Source of the DNA: CBCXVS01 sp965178525
Lineage (GTDB): Bacteria; Tectomicrobia; Entotheonellia; Entotheonellales; Entotheonellaceae
Direction: 5' to 3'
DNA length: 28,586 nucleotides
Assembly: GCA_965178525.1 (NCBI GenBank)
Contig: CBCXVS010000060.1
Coordinates: 1-28,586, forward strand
Below, in pieces: positions 16,787 through 26,157 of the stretch. The notes below the pieces were generated by a model, which ran no database searches, was not told where the DNA came from, and saw nothing but the letters and a program-made list of their open reading frames with translations. A program made the position numbers and the translations under genes. Positions within the stretch are counted from its first letter, which is position 1, and each line of letters begins with the position of its first letter.

Positions 16787-17647
16787 TCACCCCCTGTGGA
16801 CCGCGTCATACCGCACCGGCTCTTCGTCCACGGCCGTGACGGTCTGTGGCACGCGACGCGGCCCCCAATCGGTCACAAATGGGAGAAGCAAGAGTTTTCC
16901 CAAGCGCAGGCCGCGGGGCTCTCGATATTCCGGCAAGCCAAGCGCCATCGTGGTGTGAGGTTGGCCGGGCTGCTCCCGATACGTGCCGCACAGGCGATCC
17001 CAGAACGGCACGGAAAAACCGAAATTGGTATGCGTTTCCCCCACGACGACGGAGTGGTGAATACGATGCAGATCAGGGGTGATCAGCACTCGGCGCAGGA
17101 GCCGCTCCACGACTGCCGGCAAGCGGACATTGCTGTGGTTGAACAGCGAGGTGGCGTTGAGGATGACTTCAAAGACGAGCACGGCGGCAGGCTGCACGCC
17201 CAGGAGGAGGACGAGCGCTGCTTTGTAGAGCATGGACAGCAGAATCTCCACAGGATGAAAGCGCAGGCCGGTCGTGACATCCATGTCCAGGTCGGTATGA
17301 TGTACCCGATGCAGACGCCAGAACAGGGGCAGGGCGTGAAACAGCGCATGTTGCACGTAGATCGCAAAGTCGAGGAGGAGCAGGCTGAACGCGATATTGC
17401 CCCAATAGGGAACGTGTAGTAGGGGCAACAGGCCCCAGCCGCGCTCTTGCGCCAGGAGGGCGGCGCTCACGGCCAACGCCCCCACGGTGACGCGGAGCAG
17501 GAAGGTGTTGAGGACGGTCAGCGTGAGGTTGATCCCCCAGCGCCGGGTCTTCACCTGCGAGAGCTGTCGGCGGGGATGCCAGACTTCCCACAGGGCCATG
17601 GCGGCAAACACCCCAAGAAACACACCAAAGCGAATGAAAGCTTCCAT
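16787..17647 (-). CDS. Fatty acid hydroxylase / sterol desaturase superfamily protein
   Basis: A 286-residue membrane enzyme of the di-iron fatty acid hydroxylase superfamily. Histidine clusters that bind the iron pair are visible: HALFH, HRVHHTD, FNHSNV, and HRIHHSV with a following ETHTNFGFS and FWDRLCGTY. Several membrane helices occur between residues 1 and 120. The ATG at 17647 follows AGGAGGAAG; the upstream GTG-type extension in the frame is not needed. It probably adds a hydroxyl or double bond to a lipid chain or sterol-like substrate; the exact substrate is not evident. It is the first gene of a pair with the TVP38-type protein and is divergent from the LysR gene, which may control it. 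Confidence 0.9.
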   Translation of the reverse strand: MEAFIRFGVFLGVFAAMALWEVWHPRRQLSQVKTRRWGINLTLTVLNTFLLRVTVGALAVSAALLAQERGWGLLPLLHVPYWGNIAFSLLLLDFAIYVQHALFHALPLFWRLHRVHHTDLDMDVTTGLRFHPVEILLSMLYKAALVLLLGVQPAAVLVFEVILNATSLFNHSNVRLPAVVERLLRRVLITPDLHRIHHSVVVGETHTNFGFSVPFWDRLCGTYREQPGQPHTTMALGLPEYREPRGLRLGKLLLLPFVTDWGPRRVPQTVTAVDEEPVRYDAVHRG

Positions 17648-17729
17648 TCGTCTTCCTCCTCTGCGTGGCCTACCGGCCCGATAGCGGGAGCGGTTAAAGG
17701 CAGAACGGGCGAGACATAACGCCCTACCT

Positions 17730-17804
17730 ATCAATATAGGCCGGGTTTGCTATAATGAGAAATAGTAGTTTTTCATATAAATCATAACTTTTTCTTATAG
17801 AAAG
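17730..17804. promoter_or_regulatory. Divergent control region between the hydroxylase and LysR genes
   Basis: The region is AT-rich with a TATAAT (17751-17756). CTATAATGAGAAA (17750-17762) and, further on, TTTTTCTTATAG form an imperfect inverted pair, with TTTTTCATATAA in the middle as a related repeat. CCTAT-CAAT-ATAGG (17727-17740) is a small perfect inverted repeat. LysR-type regulators commonly bind such interrupted palindromes between divergent genes. Confidence 0.45.
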
Positions 17805-17810
17805 CACCTC

Positions 17811-18704
17811 ATGTACCCGTACCGTTTGCACGTCTTCCGTACCGTCGCTACCTATGGCAGCTACTCGCGAGCCGCGCAGGACGCGCTCCACATCAGCCAG
17901 CCGGCAGTGAGTAAACACGTGCAAGCACTGGAGGAGGAATTGGGCGTCAGGCTGTTACAACGGGTGGGGAAACGCGTCGAATTGACGGAAGCAGGCCATA
18001 TCGTGCAGCAATATGCCGAGCAAGTGGCGATTTTAGCCGACGAAACCCGACACGCCTTACTCGAGCTGCAAGGCTTGCAGCGTGGCACCCTGCGGTTGGG
18101 CGCCAGCAGCACGCCCGGTATCTATCTGTTGCCGCAAGAGCTGGCGGTCTTTACGCAGCGCTATCCCGGGATCACGTTGGAGCTCGAGGTTGCCAATAGT
18201 CAACACGTGATTGCCGGCGTCTTAAATCGGCAGTGGGATCTCGGCGTGGTGGGCATCGCGCCGGAGCAGACGCCACTCGAGGTGCAGGCTTACTGTCGCG
18301 ATACGCTGGTGCTCATCGTGCCGCCGTCTCACCACTTGGCCGCGCAATCCATCGTGACGCTGGCAGATCTCGCAGGCGAGACGTGGATCCTTCGTGAAGC
18401 GGGCTCGGCCTCAGGCCAGGTCGTTGAACGGGCGCTGAGAGCCCGTGGCGCCGTGCAGGGCCACACGCTTATCTTACAAGGCAGCGAGGGCGTGAAGCAG
18501 GCCGTCATGGCGGGCCTGGGTATTGCGATGATTTCCCGCTTCGCCATCACATTAGAACGCCAGCAAGGTGTTCTACAAGCCCTCGCAGTTTCCGACTTGC
18601 AGGTGGAGCGGGACCTCAGCCTCATCTGGCGGCGCGATGTGCGGTTACCCGAAGTCGTGCTAGCCTTTCTGGAGCTTCTCCGTGCACCGCCATCGGCCCC
18701 ATAA
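17811..18704 (+). CDS. LysR-family transcriptional regulator
   Basis: A 297-residue protein of normal length. The N-terminal winged helix-turn-helix is clear (YGSYSRAAQDALHISQPAVS, KHVQALEEELGVRLLQR, VELTEAGHIV), followed by the linker helix and a substrate-binding domain from about residue 90 (GTLRLGASSTPGIYLLPQEL, QWDLGVVG, LVLIVPPSHHLA, GVKQAVMAGLGIAMISR). The overall form is like CysB/Cbl or RbcR-type members, but the inducer cannot be read from sequence. It is divergent from the fatty acid hydroxylase gene across 163 bases, the usual arrangement for a LysR regulator and its target. The gene looks intact. Confidence 0.95.
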   Translation: MYPYRLHVFRTVATYGSYSRAAQDALHISQPAVSKHVQALEEELGVRLLQRVGKRVELTEAGHIVQQYAEQVAILADETRHALLELQGLQRGTLRLGASSTPGIYLLPQELAVFTQRYPGITLELEVANSQHVIAGVLNRQWDLGVVGIAPEQTPLEVQAYCRDTLVLIVPPSHHLAAQSIVTLADLAGETWILREAGSASGQVVERALRARGAVQGHTLILQGSEGVKQAVMAGLGIAMISRFAITLERQQGVLQALAVSDLQVERDLSLIWRRDVRLPEVVLAFLELLRAPPSAP

Positions 18705-18818
18705 GCGTGGCGTCCGGTCGCAGAGGTTGGGACACCGCTGTGTACCTCCCAAATGCAGTGTGATAGTATGGGTGCTGCGTCGAATCCCCCTGACGTCATT
18801 TGTCTTGAGAGCACGGCC

Positions 18819-19562
18819 ATGAAGACCTATTTTCTTACATTCATCCTCTGTCTTTTTGCAACGCTTGCTGTAGCCCGTACGATCGAATTAGTCACCGGAA
18901 ATGGGTATCAGCCTTTTACGGATGAATCCCTACCCCAAGGGGGTATGATAACAGAGATCGTTGAATTGGCTTTTCAAAACGTCAGATATCGCCCTAGCGT
19001 TGTCTTTCGCCCCTGGAAAAGAGGTTATGAAGAGACAAAGCAAGGGATTTTTGCGGGTACGTTTCCGCATATTAAGTCCGAAGAAAGATTGAAAGATTTC
19101 TATTTCTCCAATCCAATCGATACGGTATATATCCGTGTCTTTGTCGCCAAAGATTCACCTATTCAGAAAATGGAGGATTTACGAGATAAACGCATATGTA
19201 TTCCATTGGGTTATGAAGTTTCCAAACGATTGGGCGATACGATTAATTACAATCTCAATCAGCAAGAAGGACGCCCCATTGATTTATCAGGCTGTTTGCA
19301 CATGATACAATCTGGGAGAAAGGATTTTTTTATTATAAATGAAATGCACGGATGGATGACCATTCAGAAAATATTTCATACCAAGGCCAAGGCGTATTTT
19401 CGAACTCTTAAAAGTGAAAAATCTACTGAGAAGGAAACTCACCATTTGATTGTCTCTAAAACACATCCAGATGGAAAAAGAATCATTTCCGACTTTAATA
19501 AAGGCTTAAAAAATATAAAAGAAGAAGGCATCTTGGAAAAAATTAGGGTTGTTCCCCAATAG
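18819..19562 (+). CDS. Periplasmic solute-binding protein, family 3 type, C-terminus replaced by IS sequence
   Basis: A 247-residue protein. Residues 1-18 are a signal peptide (YFLTFILCLFATLAVA); the ATG at 18819 is chosen for this. The mature part begins TIELVTGNGYQPFTDESLPQ and GGMITEIVELAF, the pattern of family 3 amino acid-type binding proteins. The last five codons (RVVPQ) and the stop lie inside the IS left end (from 19545). Before the insertion the frame would have run on from the target site into 20555-20587, ending IHRHTRHIDN, so about ten residues were exchanged for five. The fold may survive. It is followed after the IS by a membrane sensor, which suggests a ligand-sensing pair. 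AT content is higher than in the block before it. Confidence 0.75.
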   Translation: MKTYFLTFILCLFATLAVARTIELVTGNGYQPFTDESLPQGGMITEIVELAFQNVRYRPSVVFRPWKRGYEETKQGIFAGTFPHIKSEERLKDFYFSNPIDTVYIRVFVAKDSPIQKMEDLRDKRICIPLGYEVSKRLGDTINYNLNQQEGRPIDLSGCLHMIQSGRKDFFIINEMHGWMTIQKIFHTKAKAYFRTLKSEKSTEKETHHLIVSKTHPDGKRIISDFNKGLKNIKEEGILEKIRVVPQ

Positions 19563-20551
19563 TTAATGAGGTAGGCTATCCTCCCCCAAACGATGGAGGG
19601 AGCCCAGCCAGGTCATTGGTTATCCGAGATGATCGGCAGATGAAAGCCTTAACCGGTGTGTCTCAGACGCAATTTGACTTCTTGCTGCCCGCCTTCAGCC
19701 ACGTCTATCAACAGGCTCAGCAAAAACGCTATGAGGAGGGTGTCCAAGCTGGCAAACGCAGCCGAAAGCCGGGTGCAGGTATCAAAGGCAAATTACCCAC
19801 TCTGTCAGACAAACTCCTGTTCGTTCTATATTATTACAAGACGTATCCGACGTTTGATGTTCTTGGTGCACAATTTGGTATGGTACGTTCGAAAGCGAAT
19901 GAAAATCTCCATAAGCTCTCTCCCATCCTGTATGACACGTTAGTGCAGTTAGACCTCATGCCTTATCGAGAGTTGAAGACCCCAGAGTCGTTGAGGGAGG
20001 CGTTGTCAGGTGTGGATCAACTGATTATTGATGCGACTGAAAGAAGCTATCGCCGGTCACAAGATGAGACGACCCAACGTGAACACTATAGTGGTAAAAA
20101 AAAGCCATACGCTGAAAAATACAGTGATGTCGATGCCGGATAAATGGATCGTCTTTCTGGGCCGTACGTTTAGTGGTCACAACCATGATTACAGCATGTT
20201 AAAACAAGAGTTCCCACCGGACTTAGACCGGTTTAGTGACGTAGAAGTTTGGGTGCACCTGGGTTATCAGGGGATTCAGTCGGACTACAAAGGCGAAATG
20301 CTTGAGATTCCACACAAGAAACCCCGGAAGAGCAAGACGAATCCGACTCCAGAATTGACGGCGGAGCAGCAGGCGGCGAATTATGCCGTGAGTCAAGTTC
20401 GCATCTTGATCGAACATGCCATCGGCGGTATGAAGCGTTTCAACATTTTGGTGCAGCGTTTCCGCAACCGCAAAGATCACTTTGAGGATGATTCGGTGGG
20501 CATCTGGGCTGGGCTAGGGAACCTGATCTTATGCTATTGAGGAACAACTCT
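19545..20551 (+). mobile_element. Complete IS5-family (ISL2-like) insertion sequence, copy 2
   Basis: The element is 1007 bp. Terminal inverted repeats AGGGTTGTTCCCCAATAG (left) and the complement of CTATTGAGGAACAACTCT (right) match at 16 of 18 positions. ATT at 19542-19544 and at 20552-20554 is the target duplication, of the ANT type expected for the ISL2 subgroup. The target was the 3' end of the solute-binding protein gene. Bases from 20480 on are repeated at the window start. Confidence 0.9.
19616..20540 (+). pseudogene. IS5/ISL2-type DDE transposase in two frames, joined at an A8 run
   Basis: The first frame (19616-20143) carries an N-terminal helix-turn-helix region (LSDKLLFVLYYYKTYPTFDVL) and the first catalytic Asp in LIIDATERS. 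It runs to EHYSGKKK. The second frame continues SHTLKNTVMSMPDKWIVFLG, then GHNHDYSM, VHLGYQGI and RILIEHAIGGMKRFNILVQR to the stop at 20538-20540. The switch falls at eight A bases (20096-20103). It needs a +1 or -2 change, which transcript slippage on A8 (one A fewer or two more) could supply; a simple mutation is the other choice. The second Asp of the DDE triad is expected before LGYQGI but His is found there, so this copy may be inactive. Confidence 0.8.
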
Positions 20552-20647
20552 ATTATTCATCGACATACTCGTCATATTGATAACTAACTCTAATCCCAGG
20601 ATATATTGATATCGTTTTCACAAATAAGTTTACAGGATAGGAGTGTT

Positions 20648-21477
20648 GTGACCATGAACAATTCCTCCTCACAGCTACCATTCTCAAAAGCCTACAGTAT
20701 AAGCCGCCGTTTTAGTTATGCTCTTATTGGTGTCGTGACATTAATATTGCTTGTATTTGCCGTTCTAGCTATTTTCGTCCATATCAAAAGAATGAATACG
20801 AAGCTCAATCGTCAATTAGAAGACATGCAAAAGCTGTCTGAATCAAGCTTAGAGAAACCACTATGGAATTTTGACTTTACGACGATAGATGGATTTATCG
20901 ATGCTTTATTCTTGAATAAATCAATTGTATATGTAAGCGTATATGAACACAGCAATATGGTTGCGATTAGATCGCATCCTGAGTTTCGTCATCGAAATTT
21001 TTCTTATTTTCAGCAGTCAAATTTATTTATTACAAAAATTTCTGATATTAGATATCAAGATGATAAAATTGGCGCCTTACAAATTGCCATGTCCCGAAGG
21101 AGCATACGACAAGAATTAATGATTAACATCCTAAGTATTGTCGCCTTGACCATTCTTATTATCGTAGCCGTATCATTAACCTCGATTGTGATCACTAGAC
21201 GATATATCTCTCGTCCTTTATTGCAACTACAACAATCTGCGACATTGATCGCCCATGGTGATTTAGATGCCTATATTGATACGAGTAGCCGTGATGAGAC
21301 CGGCAGACTCGCAAAAGATCTCACCGTCATGCGTGACTCCATCAAGCAATTATTTCGCGCCCTACGCGACAGTAAGGATCAAGTCGAAGAGTATAGCCGC
21401 ACCCTGGAGCAGAAGGTGGAGGAACGCACGACCGAGCTGGCGCACGCCATGCACGAAGCGCAGCAATCACGAGCCGC
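20648..21477 (+). pseudogene. N-terminal half of a membrane sensor kinase (sensor domain, HAMP, coiled coil)
   Basis: The start is GTG 20648 or ATG 20654 behind AGGAG (20639-20643). A first membrane helix (YALIGVVTLILLVFAVLAIF) is followed by an extracytoplasmic sensor region of about 120 residues, a second helix (ILSIVALTILIIVAVSLTSI), a HAMP domain (ISRPLLQLQQSATLIAHGDL, then RDETGRLAKDLTVM) and a long coiled coil (EEYSRTLEQKVEERTTELAH). Such coiled coils normally lead into a histidine kinase core or a cyclase. Here, after SRAA, the sequence switches at about 21473-21480 to acetolactate synthase coding sequence in another frame. The catalytic part is absent from the window. The upstream binding protein is its likely ligand partner. 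Confidence 0.8.
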
Positions 21478-22236
21478 AATTTCTCCTCGGCCTCGGTCGA
21501 TCCGGTGTACTTTCCCCAGCTCGAAGTCATCGGCGATATCGGCAACAGCATCTGGCAATTGCTGCTCCGTGTCGACAAGCAAAAAAGCTGGGATTTCGAG
21601 TATTTCATGAAGGTGAAGCAGTGGATCGATGCGACCCGCGATGAAGGCATTGACGATGCGTCTTTCCCGGTGACGCCCCCCCGGCTGGTCGCCGATGTGC
21701 GGTGCGCCATGCCGGACGACGGGATGATCTGCCTGGACAATGGCGTGTACAAGCTCTGGTTCGCGCTCAACTACCGGGCGCACGAGCCCAACACGGTGTT
21801 GCTTGACAATGCCTTGGCGACCATGGGGGCGGGGTTGCCGTCGGCGATCGCCTCGAAACTCGTTTATCCTGAGCGCCGGGTGATGGCCATCTGCGGCGAT
21901 GGCGGCTTCATGATGAATTCCCAAGAAATGGAAACGGCCGTGCGCCTGGGGCTGGACCTCATGATTTTGATCCTCAAAGACAACGGCTATGGCATGATCA
22001 AGTGGAAACAGGCCGACATGGGGTTCCAGGACTGGGGGCTGGACTTCGGCAATCCCGACTTCGTGACCTATGCCGAGAGTTACGGCGCCTGCGGGCATCG
22101 CCTGGAAACGACCGAGGATTTCCTGCCGCTGCTGCAGAAATGCCTGGATAGCACCGGCGTCCATGTGATCGAGGCGCCGGTGGATTATTCGCAGAACCAT
22201 CAACTGTTGAACCGGGAACTTATCTGTCCGATATGA
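21478..22236 (+). pseudogene. C-terminal half of acetolactate synthase (thiamine diphosphate domain)
   Basis: From NFSSASVDPVYFPQ onward the frame encodes the C-terminal half of an AlsS/IlvB-type acetolactate synthase: the end of the middle domain, then the thiamine diphosphate-binding domain with GDGGFMMNSQEMETAV and the DNGYGMIKW motif some 25 residues later, and LLDNALATMGAGLPSAIASK. The enzyme normally has about 550 residues; about 250 are present, and the N-terminal substrate domain is missing. There is no start signal of its own; the frame begins out of register with the sensor fragment. The product would not be active. The GC content is clearly higher than in the sensor part, which marks the joint as a recombination or deletion border. 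Confidence 0.85.
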
Positions 22237-22268
22237 GCCGATACGCCTTGCATGGGAGCCGGGCTTGG

Positions 22269-22302
22269 ACCTCAGAGGGACTTTTCAGTCGGCCTCTGAG
22301 GT
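22269..22302. terminator. Hairpin between convergent genes
   Basis: ACCTCAGAGG (22269-22278) and CCTCTGAGGT (22293-22302) are perfect 10-base inverted repeats around 14 bases that include the stop of the histidine kinase. It lies where the acetolactate synthase fragment and the kinase gene meet. No T tract follows on either side, so it is an atypical terminator. Confidence 0.5.
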
Positions 22303-24799
22303 CGCGACGGCCGTAGAGACAATGGGTACGGAGACTGAAAAGATCGACCCCACCCCCACTTCGCTTTGAAGGGTGATCGACCCGCCCATCAGGTGCGCGA
22401 GCTTTTGGCTGATGCCGAGTCCGAGTCCGGTGCCGGACCTGCGTTGCGTCGTGCTTCCCTCGATTTGCCAAAACTCCTCAAAGATCCGCTTCTGCATGTC
22501 CTCAGGTATTCCCGTACCCGTGTCCGCGACTTCGATGACAACCCGATTGCCGTCAGAGTGAGACCGTAGGGCGATCGACCCCTCGTGCGTGAACTTTGCG
22601 GCGTTGCCCAACAGGTTAATGACGACTTGACGGAGTTTGTCGGAGTCGTTGGTCACAATTGGCAGATCCGGCGCGGCGCAAACGATCAACTCGACCCGTG
22701 CCGTGTTGACAATGGGCTCGAGTGTTTTCATGCATTCATCCAGTAACGGCGGTAGGGCAAACTCATGGAGCCTCAGCTCCATCCGGCCCGCCTCGATTTT
22801 GGATAGATCGAGAATGTCATTGATCAAACTCAGCAGGTGCCGCCCGGCATGGCGGATGCGCGCGAGATCGGCAACCAACTGTGCATGGCCGTTGTCCTCG
22901 GCTTCATCGAGCAGCATTTCACCATAGCCAATGATCGCATTCAGCGGGGTTCGGAGTTCGTGGCTCATACTGGCGAGGAATTTCGACTTTTCCCGGCTCG
23001 CTTGCTCCGCTTGCTCCTTTGCGGCAAGCAGAGCGGCCTCCCTCTGTTTGAGGACGGTGAGGTCAAAGTAGGTCAGTATCCGGCTGCCGTCGGGAAAGGG
23101 AATGCATTGCACCTGAAAGATGCGGCCGTCAGCGCGGCGCCATTCATGCCGGGTGAGCGTCGACTGGCCAATCTCGTGCAAATGATGGTCGACAAACCGT
23201 TGCCACGCGTCCTCGGCCACGGCATAAAGTCCCGCATGATGGGCAAGATCGAGAATGTCTCGGTACGTCGGCTGGTGTTGCAGAAGGTCTGACGGTACGC
23301 CCAACATGTTTTCGTAGGCGCGATTGTGGACACGTACACGCAGATTCGGCTCCAACATGAGGACGCCGTAATCGATGGTGTCCAGCAGGGCATGGAACTC
23401 GCGTTGACGCTCTAATTCTCGCTCCGTGCGTTGGCGTTCCTCCAACTCCCGTTCTAATCTGACATTGAGCTCGGACAGACGCGCATTATGATCGTTGAGG
23501 GCGGATTCGCGCGCTTCAATTTCTCGCGCCATCGTATTAAAAGAGCTGGCCAGTTGACCAATTTCGTCATCCTGTTGCACGCTCAGCTCGGTGCTCCACA
23601 GGCCGGACGCCAGTCGCTTCGTTGCGTCTATGAGGCGCTGTAGAGGCTGAGCGACCTGCTTGCGCAACGCGACATAGAGAATGCCGATTTCTAAAATCAG
23701 GCCCAAGACACCCAATAACAGAATCCACCGAGCCGTTCCAACCGCCTCGTAAGCGACGAGCGCCTCTGGAAAGACCGTGACCAAATACCAGTCGGGGCCG
23801 TCGAGCTGCGTCACGGCCAAGAATTCGTTGTACGCCTCATTTGGCACCATCACCTAGTGTGGCTCACGGCGACGAGCCAGATCATAGACACGCTGTAAGT
23901 GCGCATTGTTGGTTTCCCGCAACGGCAGCGCCCCGCCCTTGGCGAGAATCGCTTCCATAAAGTGCGGATGCGCAATGAGGCGGGCGTCCTAAGATCAGGT
24001 TATACGTGCCATCCAGGCCGCTTGTCAACGTGCGCTCAATGAAGTCATTCAGCAGGAGGTCGTGGCCTACCGACATGAACGACTGCCCGTTGCCCTCGAT
24101 GGTTTTCACCGCGGAGATGAGCCATTGCTGCACGCCATGGTCGAAGTACAGCTCAGACCAGCCTCGGCTCGCTGGCTGACGGTCTGGTGCGACGCCTGTG
24201 ACCACAACCGGTTGATCGTTGTCGGTCATCAGCTCGATTTTGCCATGTATCTCCCAAGCGCTGGCGTCGAGCGCCCACGGCTCTGAGGGCCAGTACGTGA
24301 GAACTGCGGGGTCAGGGGTGATCACATAGAGATTAAGAAATTGCCCGTCCCACGCCGGTCCGAATGCCCGCAACAACTCAAACGCGGCCACCAGGCGCGC
24401 TTTTAACGCGTCGTTGAGTTCCGCATACTTCCCAATGATTCCGGTGATGCCGACATCGGAAAACACTTGGCGACGCAGGCGTGTTGTGCCATCCTCACGC
24501 ACTTCGAAGAGTTCGTCGAAACGGGATCGCGTCCCCACTGCCGGGAATGGGCTGACCTGATGCCGGTAGGCTTTTTCGAAACGGGTCAGATTGGCATACG
24601 CCATGGCGAAAACGCTACTTTCGCGCGCTCGGCGTTGCTCGACATAGTGTTCGAGGTGATTGAGAGCTTGCTTCTCAAGGCGAGCCCGGACGTGCCAATA
24701 GCTGACGACCGTTGCGGCCGCGACGACCAGGGTAATACGCAGCGCCACCTGCACCAGCGTGCGCTGTGTTAATGAGCTTGAGGAACGCATGATTGTCAT
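22285..24799 (-). pseudogene. Sensor histidine kinase with one frameshift and one in-frame TAG
   Basis: Reading from 24799: a membrane helix (ALRITLVVAAATVVSYWH), a long periplasmic Cache-like sensor region, a second helix (WILLLGVLGLILEIGILYVA), HAMP (QPLQRLIDATKRLASGLW), a PAS domain (TIDYGVLMLEPNLRV) and a complete kinase core: H-box SHELRTPLNAIIG, N-box NLLGNAAKFT, G1 DTGTGIP, F-box FEEFWQ and G2 GTGLGLGIS. The frame breaks at about 23988-23994, where NLIL should continue DARLIAHPHF; one extra base explains it. A TAG at 23854-23856 then interrupts the restored frame just before VMVPNEAYNEF. The kinase core is untouched, so a shorter kinase with one helix could be made from GTG 23853. It is divergent from a binding protein gene, its likely ligand partner. 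Confidence 0.85.
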
Positions 24800-24802
24800 C
24801 AC

Positions 24803-25187
24803 GCCATACCTTTGCCAGGAGCACCGCTGAAACGACGCCTAATCTTATTGCATACGAGACCTGAAATCATCGAGCTTGCCAAGCAGTGAGTATGTTCTTA
24901 GACGTAACGGGTTCATTTAAAATTGACTGCGGTGGTGTCGCGGACTCGATGTCGGGCTCCCTGTCCTCCAACGGTTGAGATGGGCCGTATGGGATGAATG
25001 GCCACTTCAAAATAGAGGAGATCGCGCTTTTGGTCAACCGTGGCCCGGCGCGGATCCCGGCTAAGAATACTGGTGGACACGCGGAAAGCGGCGCTTTAAA
25101 ATGCGCCTCCGTCCCCTTGGAGTTGCGTATTGATGGGGAAGTTGACACATTCCGGGCGCAAAGGTGAATGGATTGGAGAAGGCCGCT
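24803..25187. other. Divergent intergenic region
   Basis: This stretch separates the kinase and the binding protein and should carry both promoters. I do not see a strong -35/-10 pair. GGCGC-TTTAAAAT-GCGCC (about 25091-25108) is a small AT-centred palindrome. A minus-strand frame of 93 codons (24867-25148) has no family likeness and no good ribosome binding site. Confidence 0.5.
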
Positions 25188-26144
25188 ATGTGTTATGTAT
25201 GGCTGAGTATGATCGGGCTCATGCTGTCTGTTTTTGCGGTTTTACCGGCTGGGGCTGGCACGTGCACGGACAGAAGGATCCTCTATATCAATTCCTATCA
25301 CAAGGGATATCCGGGGAGTGATCCCATCGCGCACGGCGTGCAAAAAGTGCTCGACGAACACGGTGTCCAACATCGCACGATTTACATGGACACCAAACGC
25401 CATCCGGATCCCGAATTCGTCAAGGCGGCAGCCTTGAAAGCGAAGTCGGTTATCAACGCGTTCGATCCTTGTGTCGTCATTGCGAGTGACGACAACGCAT
25501 CGAAATATTTGATCATGCCCTACTACAAGGATGCAGACCTACCGTTCATATTTTGTGGTGTCAATTGGGATGCATCCGTGTATGGATTTCCCTACGAAAA
25601 TGTCACCGGGATGATCGAAGTGGCTTTGGTGCCGGAAATATTGAAGCATCTCGAGAACTACGCTAAAGGCGAAAACATCGGGTTTATCGGTGGCGATAGA
25701 TTGTCCGAGCGTAAAAATTTGCATCACTATATCAAGCGGTTCAAGATCGAATTTTCCAAGGCGGTGTTTGCCAAAACCTTCGAGGAGTGGAAGCAGGGAT
25801 TTAGGGAACTGCAGGACGAGGTTGACATGATCATGATTGTCAGTCATGCGGGCATCACCAATTGGAACGACGAAGAAGCAAAAAAGTTTGTCGAGAGTGT
25901 CACGAAGGTACCCGTTGGCACCGAACACGCATGGGAGATGCCACTGGCGTTAGTCGGTGTCACGAAGGACTTCGAGGAGATGGGAATTTGGGCTGCACAC
26001 GCAGCGTTGAAAGTTCTTGAGGGTACGCCTCCGCGTAGAATTCCGATTACCGCGAACAAGAGAGGGCAGTTGTTATTTAATCCCAGACTGGCATCGAAAC
26101 TCGGGATAAACGATGCGCCACCTTTAGCGACCTTGACGGATTGA
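25188..26144 (+). CDS. ABC-type substrate-binding protein (sugar-binding fold), probably a sensor partner
   Basis: A 318-residue exported protein. The ATG at 25188 is chosen because GGAGAAGG (25175-25182) lies five bases ahead and it opens a good signal peptide (YVWLSMIGLMLSVFAVLPAG). The mature part has the periplasmic-binding fold of the ABC_sub_bind type: RRILYINSYHKGYPGSDPIA, DPCVVIASDDNASKYLIMPY, DLPFIFCGVNWD, and a C-terminal lobe with VGVTKDFEEMGIWAAHAALK followed by KRGQLLFNPRLASKLGI. No permease or ATPase gene accompanies it. Its place back to back with a sensor kinase suggests that it presents a ligand to that kinase rather than feeding a transporter. The ligand is unknown. The gene is intact. 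Confidence 0.85.
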   Translation: MCYVWLSMIGLMLSVFAVLPAGAGTCTDRRILYINSYHKGYPGSDPIAHGVQKVLDEHGVQHRTIYMDTKRHPDPEFVKAAALKAKSVINAFDPCVVIASDDNASKYLIMPYYKDADLPFIFCGVNWDASVYGFPYENVTGMIEVALVPEILKHLENYAKGENIGFIGGDRLSERKNLHHYIKRFKIEFSKAVFAKTFEEWKQGFRELQDEVDMIMIVSHAGITNWNDEEAKKFVESVTKVPVGTEHAWEMPLALVGVTKDFEEMGIWAAHAALKVLEGTPPRRIPITANKRGQLLFNPRLASKLGINDAPPLATLTD

Positions 26145-26157
26145 GAAGCTGCCTCCT

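Noticed and set aside
7876..23856. Reassigned stop codons as an explanation of the in-frame TGA and TAG codons
   Set aside because: Intact genes in the window end in TAA (nadA, pdxS, LysR), TAG (pdxT, IS110 transposase) and TGA (nadQ-like), so the code is standard.
24867..25148. Minus-strand frame of 93 codons upstream of the kinase
   Set aside because: No ribosome binding site, no recognisable domain, and it fills the region where divergent promoters are expected.
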